Shown here: positions 32,447-41,045 of the stretch, one piece after another
How the letters are laid out: each line of letters starts with the position of its first letter
Position numbering within the stretch: position 1 is the first letter of the stretch
Assembly: GCF_000282475.1 (NCBI RefSeq)
Contig: NZ_AKJF01000082.1
Location: 1-44,100, forward strand
Reading direction: 5' to 3'
DNA length: 44,100 bases
Origin: Pseudomonas sp. GM78
Lineage (GTDB): Bacteria > Pseudomonadota > Gammaproteobacteria > Pseudomonadales > Pseudomonadaceae
Translations under genes and position numbers: made by a program
Notes under the pieces: model-generated
What the model saw: the letters and a program-made list of their open reading frames with translations, nothing else
Told to the model about the DNA's origin: nothing
The model's database searches: none

Positions 32447-34066
32447 ATGCCTATGCGGATGCGCAACACGCCTGGCCGAAATGATCCCTGCCCTTGCGGT
32501 AGCGGCCGCAAGTTCAAAAAATGTCATGGGACAATCGACAGTCTCAACATAGTGCGAAAGCCAAATGGACCGCTCATACTCCAGGAGATGCAGATGACAC
32601 TCGCTCGTCATGAAGCCCAAGAGTTTCAAAGGCGTGAGCAGCAGGGTCTTGGTAGGCCGATCATTTCCACTGAGTACCATGATCACAGAGTCATAGCCGT
32701 CGGTCAGACGATACATTTCTCACAGAAGTGGAAAACGTTTCACGACTTCCTGAACGACTACCCCAAGATCGTCTTAGGCAAAGAATGGTGGATGTCAGAG
32801 GGAAACAAGCCTCCAGAGGAGCGACATCGTATTCTCACCTGGGCAGTCCGCAGCTACGAGCACGCAAAAGCTCACATGGAACAGATGGGGCCAGGTGTTG
32901 CTCAGCCGATGACGGGGGCCATTGGTGTCTATATGCGCTTCGCATATGACCTTTACAGCCTGAAGCACGCCGTCGAGGTCCAGAAGCTGCTTATCGATCG
33001 AATCAAATGCCCCGAGAACTTCCCTGGTGCGTTGTATGAAGTGCAGGTCGCCGCCGCCCTGCTTCGGGCGGGCTTCAGGCTGCAGCACCAAGATGAAACC
33101 GACAGACGTACTACCCACGTTGAGTTCATCGCTACGGATGCTAAGTCCGGTGCGACTTACGCCGTTGAGGCCAAACGACGAGAAGGCAGGCGGATGAACG
33201 TCAATAGGCAAATACATCGCGCTTTGAGCAAAAAGTCGGATCACCCTCGCATTGTTTTTATTGACACAAACGATGGGCGCTTAGAACTGGGCAGGGGCCG
33301 GCCTAATCCAGTAGCGCTTGTGGAGGCTGAGAACCTCTTGAAGCTATATGAGCGAGACCCGACTGGGCAAACGCTTCCGCAGGCATATGTCATAGTCACG
33401 TACGATCCGGATGAGCATCACCTTGATGCCATTGATCTGCCTTCCGGAGTGCTTCTCTGGGGCTTCCACATCGAAGATTTTCATCCTGGGCCGAAAACCC
33501 TGCTCCAGCAGGTCAAAATTAGGCGTCGGCATGCGCCAGTCTTTTCGCTGCTGGAGTCCATGCAGAAGCACCGGCGCATCCCCGCGACGTTTGATGGAGC
33601 GGCTGAGGCGTTCTCAGGCGGAACTCCCAAGGCACGGCTACAGGTCGGTCAGCGGATGGAAGTGCCAGGACCCAACGGAACGCAGATTGAGGCGACGCTA
33701 GAGAGTTGCGTCGTCATGCCCAAGTCGAGAGAGGCATTTTGTGTCGTTCGCAGCGACGATCAACAGCGCTTCGTAGTCAAAATTCCGTTGACAGATGATG
33801 AACTACAAGCTCACGCCCAGCACCCTAAGACCTTCTTTGGCGTTATTGATAAAAATGCTGGGCGTCCGCGTCCGAAGACTGGCTTGGACTGGTTCGACTT
33901 CTTCTGGGAAACATACTCGAGCAGCACAAAAGAGAAACTCATAGAGCTCATGGACCATGCTCCTGACGTTGAAAGATTGAAGCAGATGACCCAAGAGGAC
34001 TTGGCCTACGAATACTGCGCTCAAATGGCAAACGCAATGATTAAGCCCCAAATGGGAAGGATGTGA
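32447..34066 (+). CDS. SEC-C zinc motif plus PD-(D/E)XK-like nuclease-fold protein
   Basis: A protein of about 539 aa; ATGs at 32447, 32453 and 32459 are all possible starts and no clear ribosome site decides. At the N-terminus GRNDPCPCGSGRKFKKCHG is a SEC-C zinc motif (Cys15, Cys17, Cys26, His27), as found at the end of SecA and in many stand-alone proteins. Around residues 195-245, ALYEVQVAAALLRAGF, then HVEFIA, then YAVEAKRREG give an E198...E226...E241-x-K243 pattern that resembles the PD-(D/E)XK nuclease core. The ~300 residues after it, including QVGQRMEVPGPNGTQIEATLES, are unassigned. No signal peptide. It diverges from the subtilase gene. A nuclease effector in defence is possible, but the fold assignment rests on a motif only. 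Confidence 0.78.
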   Translation: MPMRMRNTPGRNDPCPCGSGRKFKKCHGTIDSLNIVRKPNGPLILQEMQMTLARHEAQEFQRREQQGLGRPIISTEYHDHRVIAVGQTIHFSQKWKTFHDFLNDYPKIVLGKEWWMSEGNKPPEERHRILTWAVRSYEHAKAHMEQMGPGVAQPMTGAIGVYMRFAYDLYSLKHAVEVQKLLIDRIKCPENFPGALYEVQVAAALLRAGFRLQHQDETDRRTTHVEFIATDAKSGATYAVEAKRREGRRMNVNRQIHRALSKKSDHPRIVFIDTNDGRLELGRGRPNPVALVEAENLLKLYERDPTGQTLPQAYVIVTYDPDEHHLDAIDLPSGVLLWGFHIEDFHPGPKTLLQQVKIRRRHAPVFSLLESMQKHRRIPATFDGAAEAFSGGTPKARLQVGQRMEVPGPNGTQIEATLESCVVMPKSREAFCVVRSDDQQRFVVKIPLTDDELQAHAQHPKTFFGVIDKNAGRPRPKTGLDWFDFFWETYSSSTKEKLIELMDHAPDVERLKQMTQEDLAYEYCAQMANAMIKPQMGRM

Positions 34067-34267
34067 CCCATTCTCCGGCTCTAGCCCAGCAAAACTCTAG
34101 TGCCTGAGGACGACGAGCGTCACCGCCCTTGAATAAGCTTGGAATGCTCCCATGAGTCGGCTCATGCTATTTCTCACAACGGTTGAACGACCGCATCCCA
34201 CAGTCGAGATTGAACTTCAAAATGTCCACACCGGGTCGATAAATACCGTTCGCGAGTGGCTGCTTTT

Positions 34268-34454
34268 GGCCGATTCTGTTGAAAAAGTCGATTCTTCCAG
34301 ACAGCCCCCCATACTGAGCGCTGAAAACGTCTTTTTGCGCGTTGCTACGCCAAATCTGAGCCCCGAATCCCATGCTCAAAGCAAAGATTTTCAATCTCAA
34401 GCGCGTACTTTTCTGTCGTGGAAACCATGGCCGACTTTTTCAACAGAATCGGCC
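34268..34454. mobile_element. MITE-like element, copy 1 (187 bp, 23-bp perfect terminal inverted repeats)
   Basis: GGCCGATTCTGTTGAAAAAG... at 34268-34290 is the exact reverse complement of 34432-34454. The interior is non-coding and nearly the same as in copy 2 (shared stretches include GAAAACGTCTTTTT, AATCTGAGCCCCGA and TCAAGCGCGTACTTTTCTGT). GGCC stands at both ends and may be a duplicated or palindromic target. No transposase is present. Confidence 0.82.
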
Positions 34455-34555
34455 GATTGCTGCACATCGCGAAGGGCAGAAATCGTCGCTCAAAGGCCGA
34501 CCGTGTCTTGAAGGTAAACTACCGCTGATTGGTGAAAGTTGCCCTTGGAAAACGT

Positions 34556-34752
34556 CCGCTTTTGGCCGATTCTGTTGAAAAAGTCGGTTCTCCCAGACTG
34601 CCCCCCCGCTGAAAACGTCTTTTTTGCGCGTCGATACGCGAAATCTGAGCCCCGAGAATCCCATGCTCAAAGTAAAGATTTCAATCTCAAGCGCGTACTT
34701 TTCTGTCGTGGAAACCATGGCCGACTTTTTCAACAGAATCGGCCGAAAGCGG
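34556..34752. mobile_element. MITE-like element, copy 2 (197 bp, direct repeat of copy 1)
   Basis: The inverted ends (34564-34586 and 34722-34744) are the same 23 bp as in copy 1, in the same orientation. Here the symmetry extends outward to CCGCTTTTGGCC (34556) and GGCCGAAAGCGG (to 34752) with one mismatch. Small indels in the interior account for the length difference. It ends 2 bp from the stop of the truncated LysR reading frame. Confidence 0.82.
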
Positions 34753-34753
34753 C

Positions 34754-35092
34754 CTACCGTTGGACGCGTTCCCTCCCACGATGGACCACCAGATGATCCA
34801 TACAGCCGTTAGCCCCTCGAAGGCTAGCCGCGTTGCTACTCCACCCTAAGCCCTGGCATCCTGAGTAGCCTGCGCACGGATGCCAACCAGTCGCGAGCCC
34901 ACCGACTACGCGAACTGCCCGATGAAAGCCCAGTGCTGCCCGAACACTATGTTTCGCGCGCAGACGCGCCAGCCGTCCGGACAAGGCCGGCTGCGTAATC
35001 CCCAGGTGGGTCGCGGCCCTCGTCACATTACGCACTTCGTTCAGCGCCTTGAGTGCCAGTAACAAGGTTGCGTCAATATCCGCGTAGCTCAT
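34754..35092 (-). pseudogene. LysR-type regulator, N-terminal fragment
   Basis: From the ATG at 35092 (GGAG upstream) the frame reads MSYADIDATLLLALKALNEVRNVTRAATHLGITQPALSGRLARLRA, a normal LTTR HTH of ~46 residues. After that the sequence (KHSVRAALGFHRAVRVVGG...) no longer resembles an LTTR and stops at 34754, beside MITE copy 2. The ligand-binding domain is gone, so it is a truncated gene. It lies 35 nt downstream of the MBL-fold gene on the same strand and may be the former regulator of that cluster. A short DNA-binding peptide might still be made. Confidence 0.8.
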
Positions 35093-35127
35093 GGCCGTCT
35101 CCGTGTTCGTGTGGTTGCCCGCCCATC

Positions 35128-36123
35128 TCAGTCGCGGTTTCGGTATTGGCTGGCAACCCACTCGTAGTGTTCACCTTTACGTCGAATGTGGCCCACACCG
35201 GGGAAGGGTAGATGGGCAACGGCCACCAGCTTTCTTTCTTCTGCTGCCGCCGCAAACTGACGCAGGCGTTGTGCGCGGGCAGCGTCCTGGTTTATGTCGA
35301 ACGTGATGGTCACTTGCGGTTGCGGGAACTGGATCAGGCCGACATGCATGATATCGCCCCAGAACTCGATGCTTTGACCCTCATTCTCGAGCAGAAAAAA
35401 GCTGTGACCTGGCGTGTGGCCCGGAGTAGGGATGGCAGTGATGCCGGGCACAATCGTTGTTTTTCCGGAAAATACTTTCACCTTGCTGGCCCTGTTGTAC
35501 GGTCCAATAGTTTTCAGTGCTTCTTCCAGATGAGCTGGTTTCAAGCCCTTGGAAAGGTTGGCGCGATCAAGGAAAAAATCGACATCGGCTTGATTAACGT
35601 GAACCATTGCGTTGGGGAACAGCATCTTGCCGCCGCGTGTCAGTCCGCCGGAGTGATCGGTATGAATATGCGTGATCAGGATATCGCTGACCTGTTCGGG
35701 TCGGTAACCGGCTGCCGCCAGGCTGTCCGGCAGTTTGCCAGCGACGGAACCGAATAGCTCACCGGCGCCGCTGTCGATCAGGACCACGCGAGGTCCATCG
35801 TCGATCACATAGGCATTGATTGAGGTTTCAAGCGGATTGCTGGCGAAGCCGTTGTGCAGTAGCGCATCGATCTGCCGTGGGGATATGCCCCTCAAGAGCG
35901 GGTGCAGGTCGAGCGGTAGCGTACCATCGCTCAATGCGGTGATGCGGACATTGCCCACGTTGAACCGATAAACGCCGGGGACTTGCGGTTTGAGCGTTTG
36001 CGCAGAGGGCGCGGCAATTGCCGGTAGTGTCTCTGCGGCCATCGATTGGAGGGGGTAGGTTGCCGCGAAAGAAAGAATGGCAGCGGTCAGCGTCTTAATG
36101 TGGGGCCGCATCGTACTTTTCAT
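35128..36123 (-). CDS. Exported metallo-beta-lactamase-fold hydrolase
   Basis: A 331-aa protein. The start at 36123 (AAGGTG 7 nt upstream) gives a signal peptide: MKSTMRPHIKTLTAAILSFAATYPLQSMAA, cleavage near residue 30. The MBL zinc motif is THIHTDHSGG (His152, His154, Asp156, His157); further ligands are in GHTPGHS, FWGDIMHVG and VAHLPFPGVGH. The family includes lactonases, sulfatases and beta-lactamases; substrates cannot be told from motifs. It is likely periplasmic. It is last in the minus-strand series after the exported amidase (176 nt apart), so the two could act on the same imported compound, for instance an N-acyl lactone or amide. Confidence 0.9.
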   Translation of the reverse strand: MKSTMRPHIKTLTAAILSFAATYPLQSMAAETLPAIAAPSAQTLKPQVPGVYRFNVGNVRITALSDGTLPLDLHPLLRGISPRQIDALLHNGFASNPLETSINAYVIDDGPRVVLIDSGAGELFGSVAGKLPDSLAAAGYRPEQVSDILITHIHTDHSGGLTRGGKMLFPNAMVHVNQADVDFFLDRANLSKGLKPAHLEEALKTIGPYNRASKVKVFSGKTTIVPGITAIPTPGHTPGHSFFLLENEGQSIEFWGDIMHVGLIQFPQPQVTITFDINQDAARAQRLRQFAAAAEERKLVAVAHLPFPGVGHIRRKGEHYEWVASQYRNRD

Positions 36124-36299
36124 GAGGAGCACCTTTAGATTGGCGCGACCATGGGTGATCGCGTAAACCAAGATAGGGGCAAGTCTTCGCGCAGAGAACT
36201 GTGGTGTCTCTTGTACGTACCATAGCGTGTGATAGCTACGATACTAGTCAACGGCGTGAGACAGATGCGTATTTCTTGGAATGTGATTTCGGGTATCAA

Positions 36300-38246
36300 C
36301 TAATCCTGCGGCTCCTGCAATTCGCGCACCGCCATTGCCCCCGTCCCAAGGGGTGAGTCCAGGGTATAAAGCTGCACGCGCAGTCGGCCTGCCAACAGTT
36401 CCTCGCGATCCCTGGCCTTGAGAATCAAGCTGTCGCTCGCCCGAGTCATATGGGGTTTAAGCAAGTTCCATATGATCGGCCCCGGCTTCTCGTCGAGGCT
36501 GCGCGCAAGCGTTACACCAGCAACCTGATCGCCGGGAATGTCGCGTGTATGAGCGGTGTAAGCGAGTTTACCCGTGAGCTTGTCGTAAACGAAGTTCACC
36601 ACGACCGAGGCATTCTGGGTAGTGAGTGAGGTGGCCTGGAACTTCAATGGCGAAGGCGCCTTGCCAGCCTCCAGCGGCGGGGTGGTGAATGGCGGGTGAC
36701 GTGGCTGGGTGTTGCGTTCCCAACCATAGGCCAGGTTCAGGAGTTCGGACTCGGCATATTCGTTCCCCAGCAACTCCAGTCCCACCGGCAACTGATCGGC
36801 TGACCAGCCCGCTGGCAGCGCGATAGCGGGTAGACCGGTGCTGGCGCTTAGCTGGCAGTTCGTGGCGCCGAACTGCGGTTCTCCGATCAGCGCAGGCTTG
36901 CGTTGAATGGTCGGGTAGGCCAGGGCACTCAAGTGCTGGTTACGCAATTGCAGGGTTATCAGGGCCTTTAGTGCCGCGCGTTTCTGCAGAACCTTGTTCA
37001 ATGCTTCCCGGTCGCTGGCTTTTTCGAGGTCGACAGCGTCGCGAATCCGCAGGCCAGGATCGAGCAGTAGATGATCCATGCCTTGTTCAAGTATCTGGCC
37101 CAGGCTGTCCACGGGAGCGCCGGGATGTTTAGCGAGATAAGCGGCCAGGTCGTACTTGAATTCGTAAGGGATGATGCTGCTGTCACGCAGCAATTCGTCC
37201 AGTTCCGGAATCGAGATTTCAACCACTGTGGCACCCTGGGTCTTGAGATGCTCCAGCGCCTTGTCGATGACCTGCACCACCTCCATGTCCTCAGGGGCGG
37301 TACCAAACAGCCCGCGGATCACGCCGATTCTCGCGCCTTTCAAGCTATCGGCCTTGAGTGAGGTGAGATAGGAGGGGGGAATATGCCGATTAGCATCAGC
37401 AGTCGAAGGATCGCTCGCATCGCTGCCGACAGTGGCATCGAGCATGACTGCCAGGTCCGCAACACTGCGTGCCATAGGACCTGCTACGTCCTGGGTTGAG
37501 GACAGCGGCATCACTCCGCTACGGCTGGCAAGACCTCTGGTAGTGCGCAGTCCCACCAGATTCTGATAGGCCGCTGGAATCCGTATGGAGCCGCAGGTAT
37601 CGCTGCCCATACCGGCGGTGGCGAAACTGGCGGCCACTGCTACGGCGGTGCCTCCGCTGGAGCCGCCCGGTGCGCGAGTCGGGTCGTAGGCGTTGCGGGT
37701 ATAACCCGTCAAGGAAGACACCGTGGTGACGCCGGCAGCCAGCTCGTGCATCGTCGTCTTGCCAATGATGACCGCCCCCGCCGCGCGTAATCGCTGCACC
37801 TGGTAGGCATCGGCGGTGGGCCGTAGATTGGCGAGTGCGAGGGTGCCGCCGGACGTTGGCATGTCAGCGGTGTCGTAGTTGTCCTTGACCACGATAGGGA
37901 TCCCGTGGAGCGGGCCGCGCGGCCCTTTCGTGCGGCGTTCTTCGTCGAGGCGCTGTGCGTCCTGCAGCGCGTTCGGATTGAGACTGACCATGGCATTGAG
38001 CGCCGGCCCCTGTTGATCGTAAGCCTTGATCCTTGCCAGGTATTGTTCCACCAGCTCGTGCGAGCTGATCGTGCCGGCGCTCATTGCCGCCTGCAACTCG
38101 CTGATCGAGGCTTCATATACAGAAGGTGCCGGACTCGCTGTTACCGCCTGGGTATTGGCTGCCAGCCCGAGGCAGGCAATAGCGCAGAGTGAACCCGATG
38201 TTCTGCGTGTAAGTGAGAAGGCGTTTGTCACGTGCAGTGTTTTCAT
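36300..38246 (-). CDS. Exported amidase-signature hydrolase with CHRD-like C-terminal domain
   Basis: A 648-aa amidase-signature enzyme. A signal peptide is visible (RRTSGSLCAIACLGLAANTQA, cleavage near residue 35). The Ser-cisSer-Lys triad is Lys121 (VVKDNYDT), Ser197 (GGSSGGTAVAVA) and Ser220 (DTCGSIRIPA). The amidase domain ends near residue 530. The last ~105 residues (ASVVVNFVYDKLTGKLAYTAHTRDIPG ... LLAGRLRVQLYTLDSPLG) resemble a CHRD domain. Amidase-signature enzymes hydrolyse amide bonds; export and the extra domain suggest a peptide-like or polymeric substrate outside the cytosol. It lies 12 nt after the deacylase gene, so they are co-transcribed. Confidence 0.9.
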   Translation of the reverse strand: MKTLHVTNAFSLTRRTSGSLCAIACLGLAANTQAVTASPAPSVYEASISELQAAMSAGTISSHELVEQYLARIKAYDQQGPALNAMVSLNPNALQDAQRLDEERRTKGPRGPLHGIPIVVKDNYDTADMPTSGGTLALANLRPTADAYQVQRLRAAGAVIIGKTTMHELAAGVTTVSSLTGYTRNAYDPTRAPGGSSGGTAVAVAASFATAGMGSDTCGSIRIPAAYQNLVGLRTTRGLASRSGVMPLSSTQDVAGPMARSVADLAVMLDATVGSDASDPSTADANRHIPPSYLTSLKADSLKGARIGVIRGLFGTAPEDMEVVQVIDKALEHLKTQGATVVEISIPELDELLRDSSIIPYEFKYDLAAYLAKHPGAPVDSLGQILEQGMDHLLLDPGLRIRDAVDLEKASDREALNKVLQKRAALKALITLQLRNQHLSALAYPTIQRKPALIGEPQFGATNCQLSASTGLPAIALPAGWSADQLPVGLELLGNEYAESELLNLAYGWERNTQPRHPPFTTPPLEAGKAPSPLKFQATSLTTQNASVVVNFVYDKLTGKLAYTAHTRDIPGDQVAGVTLARSLDEKPGPIIWNLLKPHMTRASDSLILKARDREELLAGRLRVQLYTLDSPLGTGAMAVRELQEPQD

Positions 38247-38258
38247 GAGGCTCAGCCC

Positions 38259-39722
38259 TTATGCCGTGAGGTCGCTATTGCGCCGGGTGATCACATGTCC
38301 GGCCCGGGCGCCCTGGTGCCGGCCTTCTCTCCAGGTGACCTGACCGTTGACGATGACGACCTCTATGCCTTCGGCAGGTGCGGTGGGGTGGTCATAGTCG
38401 GCGACGTCGCGCACGGTCAGCGGGTCGAACACCACGATGTCGGCTTGGTTGCCCACGGCAAGAATGCCGCGCTTGTCGAGGTTGAAATTGCGCGCGGTCA
38501 GCCCGGTCATCTTCCAGACTGCCGTTTCCAGCTCAAACAGGCCGAGGTCACGGCTGTAGTGCCCTAGGATTCGAGGAAAGGTGCCCCAAAGGCGCGGGTG
38601 TGGCTTCTCGCCCGTTGGGATGCCGTCGGAGCCGATCATGGTTTCATCGAAGGCGAGAATGTTCTGCACGTCTTCTTCATCCATGCCGAAGTAGATCGCA
38701 CTGGCTGGCTGCAGGCGCGCGGCCGCCTCGACCTTGCTGACACCCCACTCGGTAGCGATGTCGTCGAGGTCGCGGCCGGTGTGTTCGGGATGCGGCTCGC
38801 TGGAAGCAATCAATACGCGCCCCTGCAAGCGATTCGGGTCGGTATGGAGCATGGTCGAACTGGCGTTGTAGGGGTAGCAGTCCAGGGCAATGCATTGGCA
38901 CTTCATCGCTTCGCGAATGATCGGCAAGGTAATTACCGATTTGCCGAAGTTCTGCCGGCGTTGCAGCTTGTGGTGGGAGATCACCACCGGGCTGTCCAGT
39001 TCTCGACCGATATGAAAGCTCTCCTCCAGTGACGCCAGGGTGTTGTCCGCCTCATCGCGCATGTGTGTCACGTAGAGTGCTCCACTGCCGGTTAGCGGCC
39101 TGCAGACGTCGATGATTTCCTGGGTCGGGGCGTGTGCTGCCGGTGGGTAATAGGTACCGGTGGAAATGCCGATTGCGCCCGCTGCCAGGGCCTCCTCCAG
39201 CAGCGCCTGCATAGCATCGATCTCTGTAAGGTCCGCGGCGCGTTCAAGCGAGTCCATGGTCATGACGCGCAAGGTGGAATGCCCGACCATGGCCGCGACG
39301 TTGACCGCCGAGGGGGACTGGCGCAGCGCGTCAAGATAGCCCTTGAAGGTGGAAAAGCGCGCGCTGTCGGTGTCATCCAGCAGGTTGAGCGGCGAGGGCA
39401 GGTCACTGTCCTGGCGCAATGGCGCAATGCTGATGCCGCAGTTGCCGGTGATCACGGTGGTGACCCCTTGGGACACCTTGAACGTCATGTCGGGCTGGGA
39501 CAGCACCGCCTGGTCATCATGGGTGTGGGAGTCGATGAAGCCCGGTGCGACCACCTTGCCCGTGGCATCGATACGCTGGTTGGCCTGGAAGGCCGACAGG
39601 TCCCCGAGTGCGCTGATACGCCCATCGATAATACCCAGGTCAGCGCGGTAGCGAGGTGCCTTGCTACCGTCTATGAGCATGCCGCCTTCAATGATGAGGT
39701 CGAACGGGTGATCGTTACGCAT
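38259..39722 (-). CDS. N-acyl-D-amino-acid deacylase (D-aminoacylase family)
   Basis: A 487-aa amidohydrolase-superfamily enzyme. DLIIEGGMLIDGSKAPRYRADLGI is the family start, and the metal site begins with VAPGFIDSHTHDD (His66, His68). The bridging Cys95 in TGNCGIS, YVTHMRDEAD and ISHHKLQRRQNFGK follow, then the Asp in MIGSDGIPTG. This set is typical of D-aminoacylases, which release D-amino acids from N-acyl derivatives in the cytosol. The start overlaps the MFS stop by 8 nt (coupled translation). A D-amino-acid dehydrogenase-like gene in the same series fits: deacylation, then oxidation to the keto acid. Confidence 0.92.
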   Translation of the reverse strand: MRNDHPFDLIIEGGMLIDGSKAPRYRADLGIIDGRISALGDLSAFQANQRIDATGKVVAPGFIDSHTHDDQAVLSQPDMTFKVSQGVTTVITGNCGISIAPLRQDSDLPSPLNLLDDTDSARFSTFKGYLDALRQSPSAVNVAAMVGHSTLRVMTMDSLERAADLTEIDAMQALLEEALAAGAIGISTGTYYPPAAHAPTQEIIDVCRPLTGSGALYVTHMRDEADNTLASLEESFHIGRELDSPVVISHHKLQRRQNFGKSVITLPIIREAMKCQCIALDCYPYNASSTMLHTDPNRLQGRVLIASSEPHPEHTGRDLDDIATEWGVSKVEAAARLQPASAIYFGMDEEDVQNILAFDETMIGSDGIPTGEKPHPRLWGTFPRILGHYSRDLGLFELETAVWKMTGLTARNFNLDKRGILAVGNQADIVVFDPLTVRDVADYDHPTAPAEGIEVVIVNGQVTWREGRHQGARAGHVITRRNSDLTA

Positions 39723-40953
39723 GTGCTTGTCCTGCTTGTTGTTGGAGGATAGGTGCGGGATTGCGCCAGGTCAGGGCGATAACAAAGGCCGTCATGGCCG
39801 CGGCGACGAGGAACCAGAAGGCCGCCATGTAGGAACCGTCGAAGGCTACGATCAGGCTGCCCATGATGATCGGGGCGACGGAGCCGGCCATCTGTCCGCC
39901 GAAATTCATCAGCCCCGTGGCGCTGCCAATCAAGTGCGAGGAAAAGCGTTTGAGCGGCACGGAAAACACCGTGGCATAGATGAAGTTGAACGACAGCAGG
40001 CAGAGGGTCCAGTACATCACCAGCAACGTGATTGAAGTGGTGCTGATCATCAGCGAGAGAAAGATGGCGCAGCACAACGAGCCGCCCATCATGAAGTGCC
40101 GTTCACGGTCTTGACCGACCTTGTCGAGCAACCAGCCCACGGCGTTGGTACCCAGGAATGCGATCAAGTAGGGAATCGCGGAGGCCAGGCCGATATGCAG
40201 CAAGTCGATCTGGTATTGCTTCATGAGGTAGGACGGCATCCAGGAGATCATGCCAATGTAGAGAATGCTGGTGCAGAACCAGATTGCCGTGAGCTTGAGC
40301 GCCGCCGGGTTGCGGATCAGTTCGCGCAAAGGGTTGCCCGTCTGGATGTTTTTGGTTTTCTGTTGCTGTGCGATGCCGCTCCTGAGTGCCAGCCACAGGA
40401 CCACTGACACCAGCAGGCCCACGCCCGCCAGCAACTGGAATGCTTCACGCCAGCCCCAATAGACGACAACTAGCGCCACCAGCCCTGAGCCGACCGCATT
40501 GCCAAGAAATACCGTGGAAATCAGAAAGGACTTGGCTCGTGCGCGCTCCTGCTTGGGGAACACTTCGGCAACGGTCACCGAACTTGCCGGTGAAAAGCAG
40601 CCCTCACCCATACCGAAGAGAAAGCGGATCAACAGTAGCGACGCGAAGGACCACGCCACGCTGGTCAGGCCGGTGAACACCGACCATGCGATCACGCAAC
40701 CCACCACCACGAGGCGTGAACCATAGCGGTCCGACATCCAGCCACCCACCAGTTGCATGAGTGCGTAACTGACATAAAACGCGCTCAGCACCATGCCCGC
40801 TTGCCGTGCATCCAGTGCAAATTCCTGGCCGATGGGAATGATCGCCGTGCTCATCACAATCCGGTCGGCATAACCGACTGCCCACGCCAGGAACAGGGCG
40901 CTGAGGCAAATCAGTTTCTGCGTTTTGCTGCTTGTTTCACTGAGACTCTTCAT
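39715..40953 (-). CDS. MFS transporter, anion:cation symporter-like
   Basis: A 412-aa inner-membrane protein with about 12 hydrophobic segments. AWAVGYADRIVMSTAIIPIGQEF in TM1, GGWMSDRYGSRLVVV (motif A) and RFLFGMGEGCFSPASSVTVAEVFPKQERARA in TM4-5 are typical of the ACS family, whose members take up organic acids, sugar acids and small peptides. It sits between the DadA-like and deacylase genes and overlaps the latter, so it probably imports the substrate that these enzymes process, such as an N-acyl amino acid. Confidence 0.92.
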   Translation of the reverse strand: MKSLSETSSKTQKLICLSALFLAWAVGYADRIVMSTAIIPIGQEFALDARQAGMVLSAFYVSYALMQLVGGWMSDRYGSRLVVVGCVIAWSVFTGLTSVAWSFASLLLIRFLFGMGEGCFSPASSVTVAEVFPKQERARAKSFLISTVFLGNAVGSGLVALVVVYWGWREAFQLLAGVGLLVSVVLWLALRSGIAQQQKTKNIQTGNPLRELIRNPAALKLTAIWFCTSILYIGMISWMPSYLMKQYQIDLLHIGLASAIPYLIAFLGTNAVGWLLDKVGQDRERHFMMGGSLCCAIFLSLMISTTSITLLVMYWTLCLLSFNFIYATVFSVPLKRFSSHLIGSATGLMNFGGQMAGSVAPIIMGSLIVAFDGSYMAAFWFLVAAAMTAFVIALTWRNPAPILQQQAGQAHA

Positions 40954-41045
40954 ACGTTTTCGCTCTACCTGGATGTTGTTTTAATAGGCAGTGAAGGTTG
41001 AAACGCTTGCGCTACAGCTGTTGTTTTAGGGGAGTAGGTGTTGCA

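Noticed and set aside
34152-34796. Short open frames within the repeat region that look like small proteins
   Set aside because: They arise from the two nearly identical MITE-like copies and their inverted ends, and the frames differ between copies because of indels.
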